Shown: positions 8,300-16,756, counted from the first letter of the stretch. The stretch is 64,000 bases of DNA from Halobellus captivus (GCF_003697845.1 NZ_RDQE01000004.1:124001-188000); one strand, 5' to 3'. The notes: generated by a model from the letters alone, not told the origin. A program made the numbers and translations.

Positions 8300-9432
8300 A
8301 TTCACCTATCACGCTCAGACAAATAGCCAACCTGCTCGGGATCGCCCTGTTGATCGCGGTCGTCGCCCCCTTCGTGGTGTACGCGATGCCGGCGGTCGTC
8401 GGGGCGGAGTACAGCTTCGTCGTCCTGACGGCGAGCATGACGCCCGCGATCGCCCCCGGCGACGTGGTGATCGTCGACGATCGCGACCCGGCGACCATCG
8501 CCGAGGGCGACGTGATCACCTTCGTCCGCGGCGACAGCGAAACGCCGGTGACCCACCGCGTCATCGGCGTGGAGACCGCCGGCGGGGGGGTCGCCTTCGA
8601 GACGAAAGGCGACGCCAACGAGGGGCCGGATTCCGGGCTCGTGCCCGCCGCGAACGTTCTCGGTGCGGTGGCGTTCACGATCCCGTACATCGGGTACGTG
8701 GTCCAGTTCACGGACTCCTCGACGGGCTTCGTCCTGCTCGTCGTCGTGCCGTTCGCCCTCCTCGCGCTCTCCGAGGTCTGGGACCTCTACCGCTCCCGGA
8801 CCCGGGACGGCGAGGGCCCGGACGCGGTGAACGTGGACGAGGTGGACTCGGTCGACGTGGACGCGGAGGTGAATACGGATACGGCGGAAGCGGCGAGCGC
8901 GGAGAGCGAAGCGACGGACGCGGTCGCGGACGACTCCGCCGACGGCTCGGGATTCGTCGTGACGAACCGGACGGTGGAGGGGGCCGTCGGCGTTCTTCTG
9001 TTGTTCGTTCCGTACGCGGCGTACGTCGCGTACACGCTCCAGACCGCTCTCGCCATCGCGGTCGCGGTCGGCACCGGCATGACGCTTCTGATGGCGGTCG
9101 TGCTCCTCGTCACGGCCGGTGACGGGAGCGAGCCGTCCGATTCCGCATCCGACGCGGACGACGGCGACCACGGAGACGACGGCGACGCTATGGACGTGGA
9201 GCGGAACGACCGCGACGGAGAGGACGCCACGGTCGGAGAACGCGACCATACTGCCGGCGACGATCCCGAGGTCACTCACGGCCACGGCGACGATCCCGTC
9301 GACGAACCGAGAGGTACCGACGACGGAAATCCGATGGGGATCTTCGAGCGACCCGTGATCGCACCCGCCGCGGACGGTGGATCCGAGGCGGTCGACGGGA
9401 GCGTCGAGATCGCCGAGGAGGAGGGACGATGA
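8296..9432 (+). CDS. SipW-like (archaeal/ER-type) signal peptidase I
   Basis: 378 residues. It starts at the ATG overlapping the previous stop, with GGAGGA 6 nt before. It is a membrane serine protease that removes signal peptides. The catalytic Ser is S47 in TASMTP, after one N-terminal membrane helix. The general base is His (H87 in THRVIG), as in archaeal and ER enzymes. D106 and D112 are candidate Asp partners. A second helix lies near 135-160. An acidic linker, two further helices (about 225-275) and a long acidic tail are additions to the usual enzyme. Operon position points to the neighbouring exported proteins as substrates. Confidence 0.85.
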   Translation: MNSPITLRQIANLLGIALLIAVVAPFVVYAMPAVVGAEYSFVVLTASMTPAIAPGDVVIVDDRDPATIAEGDVITFVRGDSETPVTHRVIGVETAGGGVAFETKGDANEGPDSGLVPAANVLGAVAFTIPYIGYVVQFTDSSTGFVLLVVVPFALLALSEVWDLYRSRTRDGEGPDAVNVDEVDSVDVDAEVNTDTAEAASAESEATDAVADDSADGSGFVVTNRTVEGAVGVLLLFVPYAAYVAYTLQTALAIAVAVGTGMTLLMAVVLLVTAGDGSEPSDSASDADDGDHGDDGDAMDVERNDRDGEDATVGERDHTAGDDPEVTHGHGDDPVDEPRGTDDGNPMGIFERPVIAPAADGGSEAVDGSVEIAEEEGR

Positions 9433-10328
9433 ATCACCCGGCGTCGGTGCTGATCGTCGCGTTCCTCGTGTTGCTCTCCGGGTTCGGCGGGGGATTCGGG
9501 ACGCTCGCGGTGTTCTCCGACGAGGTCACCGTCCAAGGGAACTTCGCGAGCGTCGACGAGTTCGAGGAACTCGAATCCCAGGAGCGCGGTCTCCCAGTGA
9601 ACGACTCGAACTCCGGGAACGAGACGGACGGAACCGACGACGAAGGGGACGTCAGCGAGGGCAAGGAGAAGGGTGCCGGCGACGGAAACGGAAAGGCCGT
9701 CGGTAAAAACGAGGGTGCGGGTGTCGGCCAAGGTATCGGGATCACCCAAACCTCCCTCAACGGCGGGGAGAACGGGACGCCGGAGGCCGAAGACGAGGAC
9801 GGTTCCGAGACCGATGCCGAGGACGACGGATCGATGAACGGGACGGATCCCGGTCTGAATTCGACTCCCGACCAACCGACCGAGTCCGAAGACGGGACCG
9901 AGATCGACGACGAAAACGACGGGGACGTCGAGAACGACGATGAGACGACCGAAAACGACGGGGACGTCGGTGGAATCGATGGGACTGACGACGAAACGGA
10001 CGACGACGGGACCGGAGAGGGGTCCTCCTCGGCGGGAGATACGGAGAACGACGAGGACGGCGAGGATGGAGAGAGCGACGAGAACGAGACCCGATCGGCT
10101 CCCGAAGGAGATGATGCCGAAGACGACGACACCGGAGACGATGAGAACGAAGGCGACGGGAATAGCGGAGATGACGCCGTAGATGCCAGTGGCGATGATA
10201 TCGGAGACGGCGTAGAGGACGACGACGCTGGAGATGATGACGACGCCGGCGACGATGTCGATACTGATGACGATGACGCCGGAGACGACGACGCCGGAGA
10301 CGACGACGTAGAGGGCGACGATGAGTGA
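9429..10328 (+). CDS. Exported, extremely acidic low-complexity protein
   Basis: 299 residues, overlapping the signal peptidase gene by ATGA. An N-terminal hydrophobic signal (SVLIVAFLVLLSGFGGGFG) is followed by LAVFSDEVTVQGNFAS, a variant of the SipW cleavage signature. From about residue 45 onward nearly everything is Asp, Glu, Gly, Asn, Ser and Thr. The last third is repeats of DDDAGD type. There is no recognisable fold. Such a chain would be disordered and strongly negative, suited to binding Ca/Mg ions or cationic partners on the cell surface. The nucleotide sequence is repetitive and could recombine. Confidence 0.6.
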   Translation: MNHPASVLIVAFLVLLSGFGGGFGTLAVFSDEVTVQGNFASVDEFEELESQERGLPVNDSNSGNETDGTDDEGDVSEGKEKGAGDGNGKAVGKNEGAGVGQGIGITQTSLNGGENGTPEAEDEDGSETDAEDDGSMNGTDPGLNSTPDQPTESEDGTEIDDENDGDVENDDETTENDGDVGGIDGTDDETDDDGTGEGSSSAGDTENDEDGEDGESDENETRSAPEGDDAEDDDTGDDENEGDGNSGDDAVDASGDDIGDGVEDDDAGDDDDAGDDVDTDDDDAGDDDAGDDDVEGDDE

Positions 10329-10512
10329 CCGCGCTGAAAGGCAGTACGTGCCAGACGGGGGACGAAACGGATCGCGGAAACGGAACGGGCGCCGTTCGTC
10401 CGAGCGGTCGCGACCCGGGGCGCGACCGTGGATCACGAAACGGCGCGTGCTCATCGCGTTGTTCGCCGTGCTCCTGTCGATCTTCGGCTACGGAGTGCTC
10501 CTCAGAGCCTGA
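10321..10512 (+). CDS. Small basic membrane protein, last operon gene
   Basis: 63 residues, starting inside the end of the acidic gene (8-bp overlap). Residues 1-42 hold 14 Arg/Lys against 4 acidic residues, which is unusual in a salt-in haloarchaeon. One membrane helix (VLIALFAVLLSIFGYGVLL) ends the protein. The basic part would be cytoplasmic by the positive-inside rule, or extracellular if the topology is inverted. Translation coupling with the acidic protein suggests a partner or anchor role. I recognise no family. Confidence 0.55.
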   Translation: MSDRAERQYVPDGGRNGSRKRNGRRSSERSRPGARPWITKRRVLIALFAVLLSIFGYGVLLRA

Positions 10513-10539
10513 TCGATCCGCCGCGGTGCGGCCGCCGCC

Positions 10540-11244
10540 TCACTTCCCGAGAAGCGCCTCGAACTCCTTCCGTACCCGCTCCCGCCGACCGTCCAGCACG
10601 GCGAACCGCTCGCCACGACGACGCTCCAGCCAGCCGAGCAGGCGCGCGGCCCAGTCGAGCTTCCGTGCCTTCATCGGCCCGACGTCCGGGTCGTCGAAGT
10701 TCCAGCCCGGAAAGGTCAAGCGGCCGGCACCGACGTGGTCCGCCAGGAACGCGCCACGGTCGCCGTCCGTGAATCCGCCGAGGTTTCGAACCGGTCCGAC
10801 GGGAGCGGCCTGCGTGGTCGACAGAGCGTGATCCGCTTCGAACCGTGGGAGCCACTCGCGGACTGCAGGCAGGTTGTCGCCGTGGGCGTGTGCCGCGACC
10901 GGCACGCCGCGGGAAGTCAACTCGACGGCCGTCTCCGGGTTCTTGTCGAGGTCGGTCACCAGACAGTCCACGTCGACGCCCGCCTCGAGGAGGACGTCCG
11001 CCGCCGTCGACGCGGCGACGACGACGTCGGCCTCGCGGGCGACGTGGATCTCCGCCTCCTCGTGGAGACACGGCGCGCCTCCCGCCACGGCGACGGTTCG
11101 ACCGCTCCAGTCGTCGAACCGCGAGAGATCGAACGGCGTCGACAGCTCGGCCGCGACGTCGCGGGCGTGCTCGTCGGCGTCACGATCGAACCCGAAGTCG
11201 ACCAGTATCGCCTCGTATACCGGCTCGAACGTCTCGAAGTTCAC
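10540..11244 (-). CDS. mptE: 6-hydroxymethyl-7,8-dihydropterin pyrophosphokinase, MptE type
   Basis: 234 residues. MptE transfers pyrophosphate from ATP to 6-hydroxymethyl-dihydropterin in the archaeal folate/methanopterin branch. The family shows DUF115-like motifs: VAVAGGAPCLHEEA, VDCLVTDLDKNPE, AHAHGDNLP and TTQAAPVGPVRNLGGFTDGDRG. I chose the GTG start because GAGGTGATC, a near-perfect ribosome-binding site, sits 2 nt upstream. A longer reading from 11322 would add a Pro/Ser-rich stretch. The dihydropteroate synthase gene lies just upstream on the same strand, and the two catalyse consecutive steps. Confidence 0.85.
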   Translation of the reverse strand: MNFETFEPVYEAILVDFGFDRDADEHARDVAAELSTPFDLSRFDDWSGRTVAVAGGAPCLHEEAEIHVAREADVVVAASTAADVLLEAGVDVDCLVTDLDKNPETAVELTSRGVPVAAHAHGDNLPAVREWLPRFEADHALSTTQAAPVGPVRNLGGFTDGDRGAFLADHVGAGRLTFPGWNFDDPDVGPMKARKLDWAARLLGWLERRRGERFAVLDGRRERVRKEFEALLGK

Positions 11245-11246
11245 GG

Positions 11247-11255
11247 GATCACCTC
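11247..11255 (-). promoter_or_regulatory. Strong ribosome-binding site deciding the mptE start
   Basis: On the minus strand GAGGTGATC precedes the GTG codon by two bases. It matches the complement of the archaeal 16S 3' end over nine bases, whereas most neighbours look leaderless. Confidence 0.6.
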
Positions 11256-11400
11256 GCCACCTCGACGGGACGGACGGCGCCGCCGCTGGCGGGGACGAAT
11301 ATGGTATGGGCCGAAGTGGCACAGAGTACCCCTACCCGCATGCCCCTTCGGCGTCCGGTTGGATCGTTGTCCACACGGCGGCATAAACTTTCTCTTACTT

Positions 11401-12582
11401 CTAGGTGTCGCCGATCGTCCGGAGAGCGGCATCGAGCGCGTTTGAAACGCCGGAAGCGGCCGATCGGGCCGTCGATAGCTCGGCGGCCGTGCCGACGAGG
11501 ACGCCACGCCTTCGTTCCCCGTGAGCGTCGTCGCCGTCATCGCGCTCCCGGCCGACCGCGAAGGCGGCGTCGCACTCGGTCGCGGCCGCCTCGAGCGCGC
11601 CGACGGCCTCCGCCGACAGTCCCGACAGCTCGTACGTGTGAACGACCGCCGCGTCGGCGGCTTCCCGGGAACCCTCGCGGGAGGTTCCGAGCCGGTCGAG
11701 ATGTCGCTCAGCCTCCCGGACCGTGGTCACGTCGAGCTCCTCGAGTTCCACCGTGCCGTCGCGGCGGGTGCGCTCTCGGGAGAACTCCTCGCCGATAAGC
11801 GCCGCGTCCCGGGTTTCTGCCACGTCGTGGGTGCGGATCACATGTGCGCCGCGCTCGACCGCCATCGAGGTGGCCGCGAGCGACACCGGGAGCGCCTCCT
11901 CGGTCGACCGGCCGGCGATCGTCTTGAGGAAGCTCTTGCGGTTGATCGAGACGAGAAGCGGCCGACCGTAGCCGCGGAACTCGCGGAGTCGACGGAACGT
12001 CTCGCGGTCGTCCTCGTGCGTCTTGGCCGCCGACCAACCGCCGAAGGCGGGGTCGAGGAGCGTCTTCTCCGTGAACCCGTTCCGCGAGAGTGCCTCGTAG
12101 ATCTCATCCACGTCCTCGATCGCGCCCGGCCGCTCGAGGTCCGGCGGGGACGCCATCTTCGAGACGGCGGCATCGTGTTCGGCACACACCCGCGGCATCT
12201 CCGGATCGGCGAACCCGCAGACGTCGTTGACCATGTCGAACCCGCGCGAGAGGGCCGCGTCCGCGACCTCGTGGTACCGCGTCTCGATCGACCAGACCGC
12301 GTCGCCGGAGGTCGACTCGATCGTCTCGACGGCGGTGTCGAGCCGCTCCAGCTCCTCCTCGGCCGAGAGCACGTCGAGGTCCTTGTTGGCCGACTCGAGC
12401 CCGACGTCGACGACGTCCGCGCCCTCGTCGATCAGTTCCTCGTCGACGTAGCGGGCCGCCTCGCCCGGATCGTCGTACACGCTCGGGTCGTACGGCGACT
12501 CCGCGGAGACGTTCAACACGCCCATGATCCGGGGTGGATGATCGTCGCCGATCCCGAGGCCCGCGGCGTCCACGTTTCGCAT
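11401..12582 (-). CDS. folP: Dihydropteroate synthase (haloarchaeal type)
   Basis: 393 residues from the ATG giving MRNVDAAGLG. The enzyme joins the pterin pyrophosphate to an aminobenzoate-type acceptor. The TIM-barrel landmarks are IMGVLNVSAESPYDPSVY, EGADVVDVGLESANK, NDVCGFADPEMP, LLDPAFGGWSA, LLVSINRKSFLKTIAG and GAHVIRTHDVAETRDA. About 110 C-terminal residues (VTTVREAERHL onward) form an extra domain not found in bacterial FolP, seemingly usual in haloarchaea. The TATA-like CTTTAAGAG (minus strand, near 12607) lies 25 bp upstream, so the mRNA is leaderless. mptE follows downstream after 156 bp. Confidence 0.85.
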   Translation of the reverse strand: MRNVDAAGLGIGDDHPPRIMGVLNVSAESPYDPSVYDDPGEAARYVDEELIDEGADVVDVGLESANKDLDVLSAEEELERLDTAVETIESTSGDAVWSIETRYHEVADAALSRGFDMVNDVCGFADPEMPRVCAEHDAAVSKMASPPDLERPGAIEDVDEIYEALSRNGFTEKTLLDPAFGGWSAAKTHEDDRETFRRLREFRGYGRPLLVSINRKSFLKTIAGRSTEEALPVSLAATSMAVERGAHVIRTHDVAETRDAALIGEEFSRERTRRDGTVELEELDVTTVREAERHLDRLGTSREGSREAADAAVVHTYELSGLSAEAVGALEAAATECDAAFAVGRERDDGDDAHGERRRGVLVGTAAELSTARSAASGVSNALDAALRTIGDT

Positions 12583-12652
12583 ACCGGATCGAGGGTCGCG
12601 ACTCTTAAAGCGGACCCGGAACCGGCGGGCGAGGCGACGGACGATCCATCGC

Positions 12653-12908
12653 GCGGTGGCGTGCGCCGGTGAGCGCCCGCCACGGGCGCGAACCGCCCGC
12701 GCGAGGGAGGGCGAGGTGACCCGCCGGCGGTTCCGGCGGGTCACCGAGACCGAGGCTGGGGAGGGGTGAGGTGCGGGGCCGTGTGGTTCGGGTGGGATCC
12801 AAAGGGGCAGCCGGCTCGGTCCCGCCCGGATGACGCAAGCACCGCAGCGAGCACCGCGAGCGAGGAGCACAGCGAATCCCGGCGGGTCGAGCCGGCTGGG
12901 GCTTTGGA
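12653..12908. repeat. Structured intergenic element, copy 1
   Basis: It shares three blocks with the copy at 39823. Block I starts with GCGGTGGCGTGCGCC. Block II runs from CGAGGCTGGGGAGG to GGTGGGATCCAAAGGGGCAG. Block III is CTGGGGCTTTGGA. Between I and II lies a perfect 13-bp hairpin (12715-12727 with 12733-12745, loop CGGTT). Blocks II and III close a long stem: 12798-12804 with 12902-12908, then a symmetric GGG/GGG internal loop, then 12808-12818 with 12888-12898. The stem sequences differ from copy 2 but pairing holds. The interior shares GAGGAGCACAGCGA-like sequence. Short open frames here are not credible genes. Confidence 0.75.
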
Positions 12909-12988
12909 AACGGTCACCGCACCAGAGACGGGATCTGCCCCCAGAACCGACGGTACCGTTTTGTCAGTCTCCGCCGAACCACGACCGT

Positions 12989-13363
12989 ATGACCGACTCG
13001 TCCCCGGTCGACCGCGCGAAGGCGAACGCGACCGAGATCGCCTCGACCGTGGTCACCGGCGTCTGGCTGGCCGCGCTCCTCCTCGATTTCGGCTGGTGGC
13101 TCCCGCTCATGCTGTTCGGCTACGTCGTGGTCGTCCCGGTCGTCTCGATGCTGTTCGACGAGGAGGAGGAGTCGGCGGACGAGGCCGACGAAATCAACGC
13201 GGACGCGCTCGATCGATTGCGGAGTCGATACGATAGGGGCGAGCTCACTGATGAACAATTCGAACGACTCGAGGACAAACTGCTCGAGACCGAGACGCCG
13301 GAGGACGCGGCGGAGTGGCGGAAACGGGGGCGAGAACGATCCCTCGACCGCGACCGCCCGTAA
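12989..13363 (+). CDS. SHOCT-domain membrane protein
   Basis: 124 residues. Two hydrophobic segments ([20 protein letters not shown] and [19 protein letters not shown]) precede a C-terminal SHOCT motif ([26 protein letters not shown]), a short helical module often found at the ends of membrane proteins. The function is unknown. The start follows a TATA-like TTTTGTC 27 bp upstream, giving a leaderless mRNA. The gene begins directly after the intergenic element, so its promoter lies just outside the repeat. Confidence 0.75.
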   Translation: MTDSSPVDRAKANATEIASTVVTGVWLAALLLDFGWWLPLMLFGYVVVVPVVSMLFDEEEESADEADEINADALDRLRSRYDRGELTDEQFERLEDKLLETETPEDAAEWRKRGRERSLDRDRP

Positions 13364-13428
13364 GGTCGGTACCGGAACCGCAGGCCCGGAAGGACGCGCT
13401 TTTATCCGCGCCGCGAGAACCCGTGGAC

Positions 13429-14040
13429 ATGGCGAAAGTGAGCATCGGCCTCCGCGGTTGGCGGTTCGACGAGGAGGAGATCATCTCCGAGGACGGGGAG
13501 TTGAAACCCCTCGACGAGATCCCCGAGGAGCCCAGAGAGCGGCTCGTCAGGCTCGTGGGGCTCGTCGAGGAGCCGTGTGACGTCTGTTATCTCGAGTACG
13601 GCGACGCCGAGGTTCACCGGTGTAAGGAGGCCGAGATCGTGTACGGCGAGCCGGGCGGGGAGGTCCTGCTCTGTCCCGAACACGAGCCCGACTTCATCTA
13701 CTGGTTCCGCGAGGCCGGCGGCAGCGAGCACAAGGGCGAGCAGGCGTTCGGCGACCGCTTCCACGAGTGGGTCGCCGCCGGCAACGAGGCCCCCGACGGC
13801 TACGCGTCCGTCGAGCACGTCGAGGAGGACCCCGACGGGCTTCCCGACCTCCCCGACCAACACGAGGTCCAGAAGCGCCTCGAGGAGGACTTCGAGGGCG
13901 ACCGGATCGACATCCGAGCGCTCGCCGGCGAGAAGTCGTCCGACGAGGGTGACGGCGACGGGACGGACGACCGACTCAGCGAGGAGGAACTCGCCGACGC
14001 CGACGTCGACCTCTCGACGGAGTATCCATCGAACCGATGA
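13429..14040 (+). CDS. Uncharacterised haloarchaeal protein with Cys-rich zinc-ribbon-like core
   Basis: 203 residues, leaderless behind CTTTTATCC. The first 55 residues are compact ([18 protein letters not shown]). Then come [16 protein letters not shown] and [14 protein letters not shown], giving Cys/Cys...Cys...Cys/His spacing like a metal-binding ribbon. The C-terminal 60 residues are acidic and probably disordered. The stop overlaps the start of the tRNA methyltransferase gene by 4 bp (ATGA), so the two are co-translated and the protein may act with RNA modification. I do not recognise a named family. Confidence 0.6.
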   Translation: MAKVSIGLRGWRFDEEEIISEDGELKPLDEIPEEPRERLVRLVGLVEEPCDVCYLEYGDAEVHRCKEAEIVYGEPGGEVLLCPEHEPDFIYWFREAGGSEHKGEQAFGDRFHEWVAAGNEAPDGYASVEHVEEDPDGLPDLPDQHEVQKRLEEDFEGDRIDIRALAGEKSSDEGDGDGTDDRLSEEELADADVDLSTEYPSNR

Positions 14041-14900
14041 GCGAGGGAGACGTGAACGACGGAGAGGACGCGAGAGACGCGGACGACGCGGACGACGGAG
14101 GGGACGCGGGAGAGTCCGCCGGCAACTCGACGCGCCGCAAGCCGGTGGTGGTCGTCGTGGAGCCGGAGACGCCGGGCAACGTCGGCACCATCGCACGGGC
14201 GATGAAGAACTTCGGACTCTCGGACCTCAAGTTGGTCGACCCGCCGGAACTGGACGAGGACGGCGAGGCGTACGGCTTCGCCGGCCACGCCCGCGAGGAC
14301 GTCCTGCCGAACGCCGACGAGGTGACCTTCGACGAGGTCGTCGAGAGCTACCACACCGTCGGCACCACCGCGATCACCGGGGAGGACGACCGGAGCCACG
14401 AGCGGTGGCCGTTCAAGACCCCGGTCGAGCTGCGGGAGTCGTTGGCCGACGTCGACGCGCCGACCGCGATCGTCTTCGGCCGGGAGGGCCGCGGACTCAA
14501 CAACGACGAGCTCTCGCGGCTCGACGAGGTGTGTTCGATCCCCGCCGCCGACGACTACCCGGTGCTCAACCTCGGGCAGGCGGCGACGGTGATCCTGTAC
14601 GAGCTCCGCGATCTCACCGTCGAGGAGACGCAGCTCCCGGACACCGCGGTCACCCGCGCGCCGGAGACCGACGTGGAGCGGCTCCACGAACTCTTCGGCG
14701 ACTTCCTCGAGGCGACCGGCCAGCGCGAACACCGCCGCGAGAAGAACGCGCTGTTGTTGCGCCGGCTTCTCGGCCGCGCGCATCCGACCGAACGCGAGGT
14801 CCACTCGCTCCTCGGAACGGTTCGGAAGGCGACGACGAAGCTCGAACACGCCGACTACCTCGCGGCCAAACACGACGAGCCGGCCTACCCCCGCGAATGA
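14037..14900 (+). CDS. trmJ: SpoU/TrmH-superfamily RNA 2'-O-methyltransferase, TrmJ-like
   Basis: 287 residues. It uses S-adenosylmethionine to methylate a ribose 2'-OH, most likely in tRNA. After an acidic N-terminal 35 residues come the three SPOUT motifs: [17 protein letters not shown] near 43-60, [15 protein letters not shown] near 142-157, and [17 protein letters not shown] near 174-190, which form the trefoil knot. The C-terminal helical region ([27 protein letters not shown]) is typical of TrmJ-type proteins. It overlaps its neighbours on both sides by ATGA. The exact target nucleotide cannot be told from sequence. Confidence 0.8.
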   Translation: MSEGDVNDGEDARDADDADDGGDAGESAGNSTRRKPVVVVVEPETPGNVGTIARAMKNFGLSDLKLVDPPELDEDGEAYGFAGHAREDVLPNADEVTFDEVVESYHTVGTTAITGEDDRSHERWPFKTPVELRESLADVDAPTAIVFGREGRGLNNDELSRLDEVCSIPAADDYPVLNLGQAATVILYELRDLTVEETQLPDTAVTRAPETDVERLHELFGDFLEATGQREHRREKNALLLRRLLGRAHPTEREVHSLLGTVRKATTKLEHADYLAAKHDEPAYPRE

Positions 14901-15592
14901 CCCGCATGAACGGAAGCGTCCTCCACGAGGACCTGGTGGCCGGCGTGCGGGACGTGATCCCGCTGATGCTCGGGATCGTTCCGTTCGCGCTCGTCGCCGG
15001 GATCGCCGCCGTCGACGCCGGGCTCACGCTGGCGGAGGCGGTCGGGCTGTCCGTGATCGTGTTCGCGGGCGCGTCCCAACTCGCCGCGATCGACCTCCTC
15101 GGGTCGAACGCGCCGCTCGCGGTCGTGATCGGCACCGCGGCCGTGATCAACCTCCGGATGGTGATGTACTCCGCGTCGATCGCGCCGCACTTCGCCGACT
15201 ACGCCCGGCGGACGCGGGCCGCCCTCGCGTACCTGCTCACCGACCAGGCGTACGCGCTCTCGGTCGCCGAGTACGAACGGAACGACGGCCGCAGTCGATG
15301 GCACTACTACCTCGGGGCGGCAGCGTCGTTGTGGGTGGTCTGGCAGATCGGGACCGTCGTCGGCGTCGTCGTGGGTGCCGGCGTTCCCGACGCGTGGGGG
15401 CTCACGTTCGCGGTGCCGCTCGTGTTCCTCGCGCTCCTGGTTCCCGCGATGAAGGACCGGCCGACCACCGCGGCGGGTCTCGCCGGCGGCGCGGTCGCGG
15501 TCGCCGCCGCCGGGCTCCCCCTCAACCTCGGTCTCCTCGTCGGGGCCGTCTCGGGGATCGTCGTCGGGCTGTTGACGGAGGCCAGGGAGTGA
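14897..15592 (+). CDS. azlC: AzlC-family branched-chain amino acid exporter, large subunit
   Basis: 231 residues, 6-7 membrane helices. The family motif region PLMLGIVPFALVAGIAAV and the segment SVIVFAGASQLAAIDLL are typical of AzlC, which with the small AzlD protein exports branched-chain or other hydrophobic amino acids. INLRMVMYSASIAPHF and LLTDQAYALSVAEY are further AzlC landmarks. The start overlaps the methyltransferase stop (ATGA); a second ATG three codons on is equally possible. azlD follows with a 1-bp overlap. Confidence 0.85.
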   Translation: MTRMNGSVLHEDLVAGVRDVIPLMLGIVPFALVAGIAAVDAGLTLAEAVGLSVIVFAGASQLAAIDLLGSNAPLAVVIGTAAVINLRMVMYSASIAPHFADYARRTRAALAYLLTDQAYALSVAEYERNDGRSRWHYYLGAAASLWVVWQIGTVVGVVVGAGVPDAWGLTFAVPLVFLALLVPAMKDRPTTAAGLAGGAVAVAAAGLPLNLGLLVGAVSGIVVGLLTEARE

Positions 15593-15981
15593 TGACGGGG
15601 ATCTCAGATCTCGCCGGTCTCTCCGTGCTCTCCGCCCTTCCCGGCCTCGTCAGTTCCCCGCGCGTCTGGGTCGCGATCGTCGTCATCGGGATCGCCACGT
15701 ACTCGTTTCGGCTCTCCTTCATCCACCTCTTCGGGCGGATCGACGAGGTCCCCGAACGGATCCGTCGCCCGCTCAAGTACGTGCCGCCGGCGGTGCTCGC
15801 GGCGCTCGTGTTCCCGGACCTGGTGACGGTCCGCCCCGGCGTCGTCGCGACGCTCGCCGACGAGCGGCTGATCGCCGGCGTCGCCGCGGGAGCCGTCGCC
15901 TGGCGCACCGAGAACGTGTTCGCGACCATCACGGTCGGCATGGTCGTCCTCTGGCTGTTCCGGTTCGTCGTCTTCGCGTGA
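15592..15981 (+). CDS. azlD: AzlD-family exporter, small subunit
   Basis: 129 residues with four hydrophobic helices. ATYSFRLSFIHLFGRI and LKYVPPAVLAALVFPDLV are the AzlD signature. It pairs with the AzlC gene before it, and the stop and start share one base (TGATG). A GTG one codon upstream could also serve as start. It is the last gene of the four-gene run that begins at 13429. The next gene is convergent. Confidence 0.85.
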   Translation: MTGISDLAGLSVLSALPGLVSSPRVWVAIVVIGIATYSFRLSFIHLFGRIDEVPERIRRPLKYVPPAVLAALVFPDLVTVRPGVVATLADERLIAGVAAGAVAWRTENVFATITVGMVVLWLFRFVVFA

Positions 15982-15992
15982 ACGTCGACGGT

Positions 15993-16364
15993 TCACCGTG
16001 AGAACCGCTCGGGATTCAGCCGAACGAACGCGAAGACGGCGACGCCGCAGACGGCCGCGAACCCGAGCGCGCTCCACACACTCACGAACCGACGAGCCGG
16101 CGGAACGGCGTACGACGCCGCGGCCGCGACCAGCAGCGCGTACCCGACCGCCGATCCGCCGAGGAGGACGGGCCGGAGGGCGGGACGACTCCAGAGGCGA
16201 ACCCACGTCGCGATGCCCGCGATCACGCCGGCGACGACGCCGATCGGGAGCGCGACGATCGCCGAGAAGGCGATCCGGGCGGAAAGCAGTTCGGTGACGA
16301 GCACGGCGACGACGAGGAACGTCGTCAGCGCGGTTCCCGCCGCCGCAATCGGTCGACCGTTCAT
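15993..16364 (-). CDS. Hypothetical four-helix membrane protein
   Basis: 123 residues with four membrane segments (ALTTFLVVAVLVTELL, FSAIVALPIGVVAGVIAGI, VLLGGSAVGYALLVAAAASYAV, SALGFAAVCGVAVFAFV). No family is recognised. The start codon is 26 bp after a clear TATA box (GTTTATATGCG on the minus strand, near 16390), so the mRNA is leaderless. It converges on azlD with 11 bp between stops. Confidence 0.6.
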   Translation of the reverse strand: MNGRPIAAAGTALTTFLVVAVLVTELLSARIAFSAIVALPIGVVAGVIAGIATWVRLWSRPALRPVLLGGSAVGYALLVAAAASYAVPPARRFVSVWSALGFAAVCGVAVFAFVRLNPERFSR

Positions 16365-16411
16365 GACGGGCGATCCGCCGTGATCGCATATAAACTGACC
16401 TGCCGGACTGG

Positions 16412-16756
16412 CTACCGCTCGCGCTCCGTGAGACGGGTCGAACCCGTCGATTCCGACGCCTCACGGTCAGTGGCGTCGCGATCATCGCGAGCGCCCCGAT
16501 CGGCGGACTCCTCGCCGACCTCGCGTTCCTTCGCATCGGCGATCCGCTGGGCCCCGTCGGCGACCGAATCGAGAACGGCGAACAGTCGGTAGGAGAGGTA
16601 CGGGCCGATCGAGAGGCCGACGACGACGATGACGCCGAGCAGGACCTGCCCGACGATCAGGAGCGAATAGATGAAGACCAGGAGACTCACAGTGCCGAGA
16701 ACCGCCCCGGAACGCGTACGCAGCGCTTCGGATGGGGAGAGCGGGTCGTGGACCAT
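16412..16756 (-). CDS. Hypothetical membrane protein with hydrophilic tail
   Basis: 114 residues. Two adjoining hydrophobic segments (GAVLGTVSLLVFIYSLLIVGQ and LLGVIVVVGLSIGPYLSYRLF) are followed by about 45 mostly charged residues (RIADAKEREVGEES onward), probably cytoplasmic and disordered. TATA-like GTTTTTAAG lies about 30 bp upstream. It is transcribed in the same direction as the gene at 15993, but each has its own promoter. No function is assigned. Confidence 0.6.
   Translation of the reverse strand: MVHDPLSPSEALRTRSGAVLGTVSLLVFIYSLLIVGQVLLGVIVVVGLSIGPYLSYRLFAVLDSVADGAQRIADAKEREVGEESADRGARDDRDATDREASESTGSTRLTERER

Noticed and set aside
9276-10454. 392-codon hydrophobic 'membrane protein' on the minus strand
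   Set aside because: Its Val/Ile/Ser-rich sequence is the complement of GAC/GAA-rich codons of the polyacidic gene, not a real protein.
12766-13236. Short protein MRCGAVWFGWDPKGQ in the intergenic element
   Set aside because: A similar peptide appears in copy 2 only because block II is conserved as DNA. Beyond the block the frame is lost and changes follow stem pairing, not codons.
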